Of a stretch of 64,000 nt of DNA, positions 1-8,061 are shown one piece after another. A model generated the notes under the pieces. The model did not search any database. It worked only from the letters and a program-made list of their open reading frames with translations, and was not told where the DNA came from. Origin of the DNA: JACMLD01 sp963705285 (GTDB taxonomy: Bacteria; Bacteroidota; Bacteroidia; Chitinophagales; Chitinophagaceae). The number at the start of each line of letters is the position of its first letter. Within the stretch, counting starts at the first letter, position 1. The translations under genes were made by a program, and so were the position numbers. The DNA is taken from contig OY970066.1 of NCBI GenBank assembly GCA_963705285.1, positions 2,170,001-2,234,000 on the forward strand, written 5' to 3'.

Positions 1-127
1 AAACACCGCCAGGTGCCAGACCTAATAATGTGCCTGTTGCCCAATATAAGCCTACAAAGGCCATCCAGTACACAACAACCCGTACAACTGTTGTTGTTTT
101 TAAAGCGCCAAACATCATTCTTTTCAT
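1..127 (-). CDS. Membrane protein, N-terminal part only (runs off the window)
   Basis: The reverse strand from position 127 reads ATG AAA AGA and stays open to the window edge for 42 codons. An in-frame TAG lies just upstream of the ATG, which fixes the start. The peptide begins MKRMMFGALKTTT and continues into a hydrophobic segment (VVYWMAFVGLYWATGTLLGL) that looks like a first membrane helix. It is divergent from the XRE regulator that starts at 220, which makes it a plausible target of that regulator. The family cannot be named from 42 residues. Confidence 0.6.
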   Translation of the reverse strand, partial: MKRMMFGALKTTTVVRVVVYWMAFVGLYWATGTLLGLAPGGV

Positions 128-219
128 ATGGCTGTAAAACTATGGCACAACCTGTCTGTGTGTTTGCGACAAATGCATTTGACGGCAAAATGACGTAATT
201 TGTCGCACGGTCATCAGTT

Positions 220-675
220 ATGGATCAAGTCAATAAAAATAAAATTGCGGATTGGGTTAAGCAGGCACGAGCCGGCAAGGGCTACACCCAACAGGAATTG
301 TCTGATCTGGCGGGAATCAGTCTGCGGTCTGTACAACGGATTGAAAATGCAGAAGTAGTGCCCAGAGCATATACAGTTAGGGTGCTTGCAGAAAGGCTGG
401 GGTCATGGCCAGCGAGCGAGGCCGAGGATGTATGTAACGTTGATAACCATCACCCCCAGCCCAAAACGGAGGATGCTGTTGCTGCGGCTCCACAAAAATT
501 AAACAACCAAAGAAAAGTCATTTTATCTGCTGGTACAGGTGTAGTGCTGTTGCTGGGCACAACTGCATTTATAGCTCAATCGGCCCATTTTCCGGAAACA
601 TTGTTTGAGGGATTGTTATTGTGGACGAGTGTTGCGGCGTTATATACTTTCATTTTATACCGAATTTGGAAATAG
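220..675 (+). CDS. XRE-family HTH regulator with C-terminal membrane segments
   Basis: This 151-residue protein has an N-terminal Cro/CI-type helix-turn-helix at about residues 10-62. The sequence TQQELSDLAGISLRSVQRIE covers the two key helices. A polar linker (about 70-95) follows, then two hydrophobic stretches near 100-120 and 128-148 that probably anchor it in the inner membrane. Membrane-tethered XRE proteins of this size are common in Bacteroidota and usually act as local repressors. The DNA-binding call is firm. The membrane topology and the target, perhaps the divergent gene at 1-127, are inferred. Confidence 0.85.
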   Translation: MDQVNKNKIADWVKQARAGKGYTQQELSDLAGISLRSVQRIENAEVVPRAYTVRVLAERLGSWPASEAEDVCNVDNHHPQPKTEDAVAAAPQKLNNQRKVILSAGTGVVLLLGTTAFIAQSAHFPETLFEGLLLWTSVAALYTFILYRIWK

Positions 676-771
676 AAAGTGATCCATCCATTTTGCCATC
701 TTAGTGCACGCTGCTTCTTACCACACCATTCTATTAAAAGCAAACCGTTACAACGGTTGAGTGATTAAACA

Positions 772-1446
772 CTACTTTTCTGCGGCCACTTTAATATCCC
801 TGAAAAATGCATCGGTACCACCGTCTACGAACAAACCGATGGCCCCGCTGGACGTTGCCCCCAGCTTCAAGTCGCTCACAATTAATACCGGTTGCGGATG
901 GTCGTTCAGATAAAGTTTGGCCCCGGCATCCTTAACCACTATTTTCAATTTTATCCATTCATTTAGCCCCATATCGGCATATGATTCATATTTTCCCTCT
1001 GCTTCTTTTCGCAACCTGTCGAACTTATAATCAGGATAAGAAAAATATTGGGTAGAATGATTTCTGCGCAGTTGGTCTTCCGCCCTGCCATTAGTGGGTC
1101 TTATGTAGATGCATTCAAATTTGCTATTATCGTCAGCAATCCTGAATGCTACGCCAATAAAGCCCCGTGCACCGGCATCAGCTGTAGGCAGCAACCGGCT
1201 CAACAGCAGTACTTCAATGGTGCCGTTACTGAAACTACCGGTGTTGCTCAAGCGCACAAAAGTGGGAATATCCGCACCTTTAATGGCAGTGTCCCGTGAA
1301 ATCCGCACCGCTTTTTTGCCATCAATACTGGTAACAGACATGGTCACCTGCACAGGCTGCAGATCATGATTTTCGAAACGCGTTTGTTGGGCCCATCCGG
1401 TGGCGGCAAAGGCCGAAAAAAACAACGTGATGATTGATATGCGCAT
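772..1446 (-). CDS. Secreted laminin-G/DUF1080-like beta-sandwich protein
   Basis: This 224-residue protein has a clear signal peptide (MRISIITLFFSAFAATGWAQ, cleavage after AQ). The mature part has alternating beta-strand patterns and ends with phrases such as LNEWIKLKIVV, KLYLNDHPQPVL and GAIGLFVDGGTDAFFRDIKV. These are typical of concanavalin/laminin-G-like folds and of the DUF1080 (3-keto-disaccharide hydrolase-like) group. It is probably a periplasmic or surface carbohydrate-related protein. No catalytic residues can be assigned with confidence. The gene stands alone, with about 750 bp of empty sequence upstream. Confidence 0.6.
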   Translation of the reverse strand: MRISIITLFFSAFAATGWAQQTRFENHDLQPVQVTMSVTSIDGKKAVRISRDTAIKGADIPTFVRLSNTGSFSNGTIEVLLLSRLLPTADAGARGFIGVAFRIADDNSKFECIYIRPTNGRAEDQLRRNHSTQYFSYPDYKFDRLRKEAEGKYESYADMGLNEWIKLKIVVKDAGAKLYLNDHPQPVLIVSDLKLGATSSGAIGLFVDGGTDAFFRDIKVAAEK

Positions 1447-2069
1447 AGTATTTTTTTTATTCGGTTCCTGTCCCCACTAACCAATCAACTGCTTGGCCGC
1501 TTCTTTTAGTAAGCCACCGCAGCATGGCAAAATTAATCCCGGTAAATATGGCTGCCAGAAAAGCCCGGCCATATTGAATGAATATAGTTGCAAACCGTTT
1601 TACCGGATCAATGTTCTTCCGGAGTTTTCATGGTGTGATGTGGTCGATTATTAAAAGCGTACTGCAATGTAACAAAATTGAATAGTAGGTTGTGCAGTTT
1701 TGCCTGTTGGAATTGTTTTTAACAATCTTCCTACATGAGTGGGTATGTTACCAGTTGCAGGCAATTGGATGCAAAGCTACAGGCGCTGATGAAGTTAATG
1801 TTTCCTTTTCCTGATTGGATCGGCTACCCAAGTGCTGAGCAGCTTCATTCAGTTACGCTGGATTCTTCAACCTGGGGTATTGCTGCAAACGGGTAAATGC
1901 ACGAAGGCTCATATTGCAGCCGCTCACTTTACTACAACGGATAGCGTCGGCCTGATGTAATTGGTGGAAGGTTTGAACGCTTGCCCATTGCCAGGGCGGT
2001 GATAAACTATTTTGTGCTGATGCGTTTGCCGGCGCAGGGTTGAATGAAAAGGGGTTTAATTTTTCTTTA
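1447..2069. other. Intergenic stretch with no recognisable gene
   Basis: About 620 bp between the secreted protein and the palindromes ahead of the ATPase gene. Frames on both strands are broken by stops and no RNA gene or strong terminator was seen. It may hold decayed sequence. Confidence 0.5.
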
Positions 2070-2161
2070 TAGTTTTGGCCGCATATACAGATTTATAAGT
2101 GGCCAAAACTATCAATTTATAAATAGTTTTGGCCGGATATAATTTTATATATCCGGCCAAA
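2070..2161. repeat. Two adjacent palindromes upstream of the ATPase gene
   Basis: The first palindrome (2070-2111) has arms TAGTTTTGGCC and GGCCAAAACTA around a 20-nt loop. The second (2128-2161) has 14-bp perfect arms, TTTGGCCGGATATA and TATATCCGGCCAAA. The second ends about 30 bp before the ATPase start. A near copy (3689-3724) lies just behind the gene. They could be an operator, a processing hairpin or element ends. Confidence 0.85.
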
Positions 2162-2192
2162 TGTGTAGTTTCGTTGCAGAAAAATCTTTGTT

Positions 2193-3635
2193 ATGGGTGC
2201 TATCTGCGGGCGGGAAAAAGAAATAGATATGCTGGACGAACTATTAAAATCAAAGTCGGCAGACCTGCTGGTGGTATATGGAAGGCGGCGTGTAGGAAAA
2301 ACATTTATCATTCAGACCTACCTGCATGATCATATGGTTTTTCATTTAACAGGTATGTACCAGGCGGGTTTAAAAGAGCAGCTACAGCAGTTTAGCCTGG
2401 CCCTGCAGCAGGCCAGCCGGTCGGCAATGGCACTGCGGCCTCCGTTAAACTGGATTGATGCCTTCCAGGCGTTACAGGCATATCTTTCTCCCATGCTGCA
2501 AAAGAAAAAACTGGTGGTTTTCCTGGATGAATTTCCGTGGCTGGATGGAAGAAAATCGGGTTTTCTTTCGGCCTTTGAACATTTCTGGAATAACTGGGCC
2601 AGCCGCCAACCCCAGTTGCTGATGGTTGTATGTGGTTCTTCTGCCAGCTGGATGCTGAGTAAGATTATCAATAACAAAGGCGGATTACACAACCGCATTA
2701 CGGCAAAAATGCCACTGGCTCCTTTTACGCTGGCGGAAACAGAAGAATACCTGAAAAGCACCGGTTGTAAATTGGACCGTTACCAGATACTGCAGGTATA
2801 TATGGCTTTTGGTGGCATTCCGCATTATTTGAAGACGGTAGGAAAAGATAAAAGTGCGGCGCAAGTAATTGAAAGAACTTGTTTTTCGAGACAGGGCTTG
2901 CTTACCGGCGAATTTGATAATCTATACAACTCTCTATTTGAACTGGCCGATAATCATATTAAAGTGGTAAGGGCTTTGGCTGCTAAAGGCAAGGGATATA
3001 CAAGGCAGGAGTTGATAACGGTGTGCGGGTTAAGTTCGGGCGGCAGGGCCACTGTTGTTCTTGAAGAACTGGAAAAATCAGGTTTTATACAGGCTACTGT
3101 TCCCTACGGTAAAATTGCCAAGGATGTTATTTACAGGCTGATTGATGAATTCTCTATTTTCTACCTGAAATTTATGGACAAACGCAAGCGTGGCGGGAAG
3201 GATGTTTGGGCAAGAATAAGTGAAGAGCCGTCTTATGCTATTTGGTGCGGCATTGCATTTGAAGCTGTTTGCCTAAAGCATGTTGAACAGATTATGGAAG
3301 GGCTAAAAATACGAAAGGGTGCAGAAATTGCCGCCTGGCGTTATGTGCCTGCAAAAGGCAGCAAGGAAAAAGGTGCGCAAATTGATTTAATCATCGACAG
3401 AAAAGATCTGATCATCAACATCTGCGAAATGAAGTTTTATAATAAACCTTTTGTAATAGATAAAAAATACGCCCAGGCAATACAACAAAAAATGGATGTA
3501 TTTACAGCCAAAATGAAGCCCCGTAAAACGTTGTTTGTATCAATGATCACCACCTATGGTATTGCAGATAATGCGTATGCAGACCAACTGGTGCAGCAGC
3601 AGGTAAATATGAATGTGCTGTTCAAAACCATTTAA
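2193..3635 (+). CDS. AAA ATPase (ATPase_2/PF01637 type) with C-terminal DUF234-like PD-(D/E)XK domain
   Basis: This 480-residue protein has a Walker A motif (GRRRVGKT, residues 30-37) and a Walker B motif (LVVFLDEFPWLD, D112/E113). These are characteristic of the archaeal-type ATPase_2 family. A winged-helix-like middle region (about 265-320) is followed by a C-terminal domain with D398...E412-x-K414 (IDLIID then CEMKFY), the pattern of a PD-(D/E)XK nuclease fold. Members of this family occur in many copies in archaea and some Bacteroidota. Their function is unclear; nucleic-acid handling or toxin-like roles have been suggested. The gene stands alone between near-identical palindromes, which hints at an autonomous cassette. 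Confidence 0.85.
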   Translation: MGAICGREKEIDMLDELLKSKSADLLVVYGRRRVGKTFIIQTYLHDHMVFHLTGMYQAGLKEQLQQFSLALQQASRSAMALRPPLNWIDAFQALQAYLSPMLQKKKLVVFLDEFPWLDGRKSGFLSAFEHFWNNWASRQPQLLMVVCGSSASWMLSKIINNKGGLHNRITAKMPLAPFTLAETEEYLKSTGCKLDRYQILQVYMAFGGIPHYLKTVGKDKSAAQVIERTCFSRQGLLTGEFDNLYNSLFELADNHIKVVRALAAKGKGYTRQELITVCGLSSGGRATVVLEELEKSGFIQATVPYGKIAKDVIYRLIDEFSIFYLKFMDKRKRGGKDVWARISEEPSYAIWCGIAFEAVCLKHVEQIMEGLKIRKGAEIAAWRYVPAKGSKEKGAQIDLIIDRKDLIINICEMKFYNKPFVIDKKYAQAIQQKMDVFTAKMKPRKTLFVSMITTYGIADNAYADQLVQQQVNMNVLFKTI

Positions 3636-3688
3636 AGAATGGGAAGAATACTTTATGGCAGGGCGTCCAATTGTATATCTGGTGGGAG

Positions 3689-3724
3689 ATTTGGCCGGAT
3701 ATAAAAAATTATATGCGGCCAAAT
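3689..3724. repeat. Downstream palindrome matching the upstream pair
   Basis: ATTTGGCCGGATATA pairs with TATATGCGGCCAAAT across a short A-rich loop. It shares the core TTTGGCCGGATATA with the palindrome at 2128-2161, so the ATPase gene is flanked on both sides by the same motif. Confidence 0.85.
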
Positions 3725-3745
3725 CCTGAAAATCTATCATTCTCA

Positions 3746-4474
3746 TTACGCTCTTAATTTATAGAAAACAATCATGCACACCGATACAATAACAATTATG
3801 CTCCACCACAACCCTCTTTTGGTATTTCTATCAATGTTTTTATTGGTTTGCACTGCATAGAATCCACGTACGAGCAGGATTATTGCAACCACACCGCTAA
3901 TGCCAACAATGATCTTATTAGTAAGCGTATACACCGCAATGAGTGCGATAACGGTTATCAACACCCCTGCTATTTCCATTCTTTGCCGGTTATTGATCTT
4001 TGGCGGTGTTATTGGGCGGATGGCAGACAATGTGGCTACCAGGCCTTCGTAATCATTGATGCCGTACGGTATAACGATATAGTCTGTAGCTGTTTTACCC
4101 CGCACCAACAGACTTTTATTTTTATATTGTGTTATGGCAGTAACCTCGTTAAAATAAATAGTTATCTCCGGTGTATTCGCCTGCTCGCGTGTTAATAGAT
4201 TGCCGGTTACAGTGAGGCGATAGCTTTCCAGCAATAAGCGCTGCTTTTTTGAACCCCGGTAAGCGCTCAACCCCAATACGATGGCCATGATGGGGATGAT
4301 CAGCAACAAAGATCCGGTGTTTGAGTTGGCGCCGTTATTGGCGTATAACACTACTGCTACACCAATTGCCGGAACAAGGAGAAAAGTTGGGATGTATTTC
4401 TTCCAGAATTGCCTGATCATTGTAGAAATGGAGGCGCTGGGAACCTGGTATTGCTGCATGGAGTAAAGGAACAT
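3746..4474 (-). CDS. Small multi-pass membrane protein, PH-like cytoplasmic domain
   Basis: This 242-residue protein has two hydrophobic segments near the N-terminus (about 28-48 and 55-72). A soluble stretch of about 75-150 contains alternating strands (LTVTGNLLTRE, ITIYFNEVTAITQYKNKSLLV), resembling bacterial PH-like domains. Three more hydrophobic segments follow at about 168-240. The name is a guess from the membrane/PH arrangement; no motif gives a function. The ATG at 4441-4443 (MRQ-like context) or other internal methionines could also serve as the start. It is a single gene running towards the ATPase cassette. Confidence 0.5.
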   Translation of the reverse strand: MFLYSMQQYQVPSASISTMIRQFWKKYIPTFLLVPAIGVAVVLYANNGANSNTGSLLLIIPIMAIVLGLSAYRGSKKQRLLLESYRLTVTGNLLTREQANTPEITIYFNEVTAITQYKNKSLLVRGKTATDYIVIPYGINDYEGLVATLSAIRPITPPKINNRQRMEIAGVLITVIALIAVYTLTNKIIVGISGVVAIILLVRGFYAVQTNKNIDRNTKRGLWWSIIVIVSVCMIVFYKLRA

Positions 4475-4685
4475 CGTTTTTACTAATTAACAAACAGTCT
4501 TTCGTATTCAAATAATTTTTTCATCCTGGAGGGATGATAGCTGTTGTAAGGCTTTAGCCCGGTATGATGAGTATGATTTTATTGCGATCCCCTGCCGCTA
4601 TAATTTCTTTTTGAAGCAGGAGTTTATCGGTATTTTCAATTGTTAACACTGGCATCATTGGTAACCTGTTAAATGAAGATGAATC

Positions 4686-6491
4686 ATGCAGCTTAGAGCA
4701 TTTCTGTTGAGCACATTGTTACTCGGTGGCGGAAAAGCCATGGCGCAACTTTGTCCGCTACCTACCAACTGGTCGGCCAGCGCCTACCAGGCGCCCGTGC
4801 CTCACCCGGAATATCCCAGGCCCCAATGCCAGCGTAAAGAATGGCTTTGCCTCAATGGTATGTGGGATTATACCGGCGGTAAAGACGCGCCCGACGCACA
4901 GCATCCCGAAGCAGCTATTTCCTTCTCAGGTAAATCGGAAAAAATAAAAGTTCCTTTTTGCCCTGAATCATACTTGTCGCATATTCAGCGCAACCAGGAA
5001 ATCAATATGTGGTACCACAGAAATGTGAGGATACCCGACAACTGGAAAGGTAAACAGGTGTTGCTGCACCTGGAAGCGGTTGACCACATCGCCACTGTTT
5101 TTGTAAACGGGCAACAAGCGGGCAGGCATGAAGGCGGCTATGATAGTTTTGTCTTTAATATAACCCGGCTGTTAAAAAGCGGTGATAACAGCATTGTTAT
5201 TGCTGCGTATGATGCCAATGATGGCCGAACCCCTTCTGGTAAAAACGGTCCACGGGGAGATTATACATTTACATCGGGCATCTGGCAAAGCGTTTGGATG
5301 GAGCCTGTTAACCAAACGTATATTGAAGACTTCCGGCTTACACCCAACCTTTCGCGTGGCGGTGTGGCTATCAGCATACAGGCTGCATCCGGAATGAAAG
5401 TGAAAGCAGTGGCGTTAAAAAATAATATGCCGGTGGCCACCATAACTGCCGCCAGTAATGACACCTTTTTTCTGCCCATCAACCGGCCTGTTTACTGGAC
5501 GCCGGATACGCCTTTTTTGTACGACTTGCAACTGAGCCTGCTAGACGGCAAAGGAAATACTGTGGATGCCGTAAGTACCTATTTTGGAATGAGAAGTATT
5601 GAACTGGGCATGTTAAATGGTATTCACCGGCCATTGCTAAACGGCAAATTTGAAATGCAAATGGGTTTGCTTGACCAGGGCTATTGGCCCGATGGTATAC
5701 TTACGCCACCTGGTGATGAGGCATTGCAGTATGATATGAAAATGTCTAAACAAGCGGGTTTTAACCTGATCAGAAAACACATGAAGACAGAGAACAAGCG
5801 CTTTTATTATTGGGCAGACAAAATGGGACTGTTGCTGTGGCAAGACATGCCGGCCATCTGGTACCAGAATGAAGACACTGCAGCAAACAGGTCGCGCTTT
5901 AGAAAAGAATGGAAAGCCATTATGGACGATCATTACAACTCACCTTCTATTATTGCATGGGTGCCTTTCAACGAAAACTGGGGTGCCTTTGATGTGAAAG
6001 AAATTACAGATTGGACAAAAGCATATGATCCTTCACGGTTAGTGAATGGTAACTCAGGGTTTAACAATAACCCGTCGTATCAAAAAGCTTATGGCGATCC
6101 CGGCAATGGCGATTTTGTAGATACGCATATTTACGTGGGGCCTTACAAAGCGTCCATTCCGGATAAGAACAGGGCCGCCTCTCTTGGCGAATTTGGCGGG
6201 GTAGGGCTTTTTGTGCGGGGTCATATGTGGCCGGTGGAAAACAATGCGTATGACTATGCCACTACCGTGCAAACACTCACCGACCGGTATGCGCTGATGA
6301 TAAACCAGGTGGAGCAACTGATGAAATACCGGGGACTGAGCGTTGCCATTTACACGCAAACCACTGATGTGGAACACGAAGTAAACGGTATACTTACTTA
6401 CGACCGAAAGGTGCAAAAGATGGATTTTATGCGTGTTGCTGCGGCCAATAAGGCCTTGATTGCGGCGGGGCGGGAATTGCCTCAAAAATAA
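4686..6491 (+). CDS. Secreted glycoside hydrolase family 2 enzyme (beta-galactosidase-like)
   Basis: This 601-residue protein starts with a signal peptide (MQLRAFLLSTLLLGGGKAMAQ). Next comes the jelly-roll sugar-binding domain of GH2 (WYHRNVRIPDNWKGKQVLLH, VFVNGQQAGRHEGGYDSF), an immunoglobulin-like domain, and a TIM barrel starting near GFNLIRKHMK. The catalytic acid/base is probably E430 in VPFNENWG, and the nucleophile probably E502 in SLGEFGG. The family contains beta-galactosidases, glucuronidases and mannosidases, so the exact substrate is open. At about 600 residues it lacks the long C-terminal domains of LacZ. It is the first of three glycosidases nearby, but not in one operon with them. 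Confidence 0.9.
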   Translation: MQLRAFLLSTLLLGGGKAMAQLCPLPTNWSASAYQAPVPHPEYPRPQCQRKEWLCLNGMWDYTGGKDAPDAQHPEAAISFSGKSEKIKVPFCPESYLSHIQRNQEINMWYHRNVRIPDNWKGKQVLLHLEAVDHIATVFVNGQQAGRHEGGYDSFVFNITRLLKSGDNSIVIAAYDANDGRTPSGKNGPRGDYTFTSGIWQSVWMEPVNQTYIEDFRLTPNLSRGGVAISIQAASGMKVKAVALKNNMPVATITAASNDTFFLPINRPVYWTPDTPFLYDLQLSLLDGKGNTVDAVSTYFGMRSIELGMLNGIHRPLLNGKFEMQMGLLDQGYWPDGILTPPGDEALQYDMKMSKQAGFNLIRKHMKTENKRFYYWADKMGLLLWQDMPAIWYQNEDTAANRSRFRKEWKAIMDDHYNSPSIIAWVPFNENWGAFDVKEITDWTKAYDPSRLVNGNSGFNNNPSYQKAYGDPGNGDFVDTHIYVGPYKASIPDKNRAASLGEFGGVGLFVRGHMWPVENNAYDYATTVQTLTDRYALMINQVEQLMKYRGLSVAIYTQTTDVEHEVNGILTYDRKVQKMDFMRVAAANKALIAAGRELPQK

Positions 6492-6528
6492 AATGGACAA
6501 GCCGACTCAACATCGATTTGTCCATTTT
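6490..6528. terminator. Hairpin terminator behind the GH2 gene; att-like sequence
   Basis: AAAATGGACAA and TTGTCCATTTT form a long stem immediately at the GH2 stop codon. The stem, loop and following TAACCC resemble the hairpins at 17987-18016 and 34765-34794, which are followed by GTTACCC. Confidence 0.75.
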
Positions 6529-6590
6529 CTGATAACCCAGGCTATAATGTAGGAAGGGGTGCGTTCTCGCAAGATGAATTCTTTATCCAA

Positions 6591-6917
6591 TTACTTCTGA
6601 CGGAGACACAACCCATTTCCATCTATATCTTTCAGCCATGCAAACTTGCCCCAGGGTGTGTCATCAATTTTACCGACCTCAATACCATTTTTATTAAGCG
6701 CCTTGATTTGTTTTTCAATATCGTCTGTCTCGCAAATAATGCCGTGAAAACCCGCGAGCGAAATGGTGGCACCTCCATTGGGCAGACCCATTTGTATCCA
6801 TGTGTCGCCATGCGCTCCCGGCGCTTCAACAATGACGTTGAACCCTGCTTTCAAATAAAACTCTTTTGCTTTTTGCCTGTCTTTTACAGGAATCATAATA
6901 ATGTCTAGCGATTTCAT
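6591..6917 (-). CDS. VOC (glyoxalase/bleomycin-resistance) family protein
   Basis: This protein of about 108 residues begins MKSLDIIMIPVKDRQKAKEF, the usual opening of a VOC beta-alpha-beta-beta-beta module. It ends with FAWLKDIDGNGLCLRQ, the usual closing motif (DPDGN-like). The ATG at 6917 is preferred over the upstream one because the family starts here and the promoter at 6955-6962 lies between the two. Such small proteins dimerise to bind metal or small ligands. The substrate is unknown. It is divergent from the AraC-type regulator, with which it may share control. Confidence 0.85.
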   Translation of the reverse strand: MKSLDIIMIPVKDRQKAKEFYLKAGFNVIVEAPGAHGDTWIQMGLPNGGATISLAGFHGIICETDDIEKQIKALNKNGIEVGKIDDTPWGKFAWLKDIDGNGLCLRQK

Positions 6918-6954
6918 GGCTGTATTTTTTTGATTAATATGCTTGTTTGCACGA

Positions 6955-6962
6955 CAAAGGTA
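6955..6962 (-). promoter_or_regulatory. Bacteroidota -7 element for the VOC gene
   Basis: TACCTTTG on the minus strand matches TAnnTTTG, about 38 nt upstream of the VOC start. A clear -33 TTG at standard spacing is not obvious. Confidence 0.5.
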
Positions 6963-7010
6963 TTTGCGCAATTGCATATCGATGCTAGGTGAATACGACA
7001 TTATTACACG

Positions 7011-7041
7011 TTGATTGCGACAATAAACTCCTGTAGATTTG
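7011..7041 (+). promoter_or_regulatory. Promoter TTG-N20-TAGATTTG
   Basis: TTG at 7011-7013 and TAGATTTG at 7034-7041 match the Bacteroidota sigma-A consensus with a 20-bp spacer. The -7 box ends only 4 nt before the ATG at 7046, so the transcript would be leaderless or nearly so. Confidence 0.65.
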
Positions 7042-7045
7042 CGGG

Positions 7046-8015
7046 ATGAAACACGTCTCTATCTTACCCCTATATGATGCAACGCTTACCAGTATTGACA
7101 GCAGCCATCAACTCTTTTCAAGGGTGAATGACTTTATGCGTTACCAGGGCAAACCGCCATTTTATAAAGTGGAAGTGGTAGGTGTGGCAAAGAAAGCAAC
7201 ATTGAACGGTGGACTGTATAATATTTGTTCAGATAAGTTGACCAGTGAGATTGAAAAGACCGATGTAGTTGTTATTCCTTTGTTGTGTGGCGATTTTACA
7301 AAAGGCCATTTCAAAAAATAAAAAATATATTGATTGGGTAACTTCCCAGTACCACCGAAATGCAGAGATTGTATGTCTTTGTGTAGGCTCTTTTTTTCTT
7401 GCATCCACAGGGCTTATGAAAAACAGGAAATGTGCTGTGCATTGGGCCGCAAGAAACGAGTTTACACAAATGTTTCCCGATATAAAAATTGTTGACGACG
7501 CCATTATCACAGATGAAAACGGCATATACACTTGTGGTGGCGGTTTTTCTTATCTCAACCTGTTGCTGTACATCATTGAAAAACATTTGGGCAGGGAAAT
7601 ATCTATACTCGCTTCCAAAATGTTTGAAATTGATATTGAAAGAAAAAGCCAGAACCCGTATGTAATATTTATGGGTCAGAAACAACATGGCGATGAAGCT
7701 GTTTTACAAGCGCAGGCATTTATTGAAGGGAATCCTACTATAATTTTTACGGTAGATGAAATTTGTGATAAGTTTAGTGTGGGGCGCAGAACGTTTGAAA
7801 GGCGATTTAAAAAAAGTACCGGCAACTCTATTGCCGCGTACATACAAAGAGTAAAAGTGGAGTTCGCGAAAAAATATTTGGAGTCAGGTCGTAAAACAGT
7901 TAATGAAATTATTTATGAAACAGGCTATAACGACATTAATGCCTTTAGAAAAGTGTTTAAAAAGTTTACTGATTTATCTCCCATTGACTACCGAAAAAAA
8001 TATGCGGTGCAATAA
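7046..8015 (+). pseudogene. GlxA/FtrA-type AraC regulator with a single-base frameshift
   Basis: Two overlapping frames make one protein. The first 87 or so residues (MKHVSILPLYDATL... VVVIPLLCGDFTK) are the start of a DJ-1/PfpI-like domain. The rest, in the next frame (ISKNKKYIDWVTSQ... VCLCVGSFFLASTGL), completes it and continues into a C-terminal AraC HTH domain (FTVDEICDKFSVGRRTFERR, VNEIIYETGYNDINAFRKVF). Removing one G at 7304-7305 joins them as GDFTKAISKNKKYIDW, which fits the family. The nucleophile-elbow cysteine appears as VCLCVG. Either the gene is broken or a base was added in sequencing. Confidence 0.85.
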
Positions 8016-8061
8016 TCTACAAGGAAACAGAATCGTTTTGCAATAATTCTACAATAATTTT

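Noticed and set aside
13..198. A 61-codon plus-strand frame at the window start
   Set aside because: It lies antisense to the better supported partial membrane gene on the minus strand and has no protein-like features.
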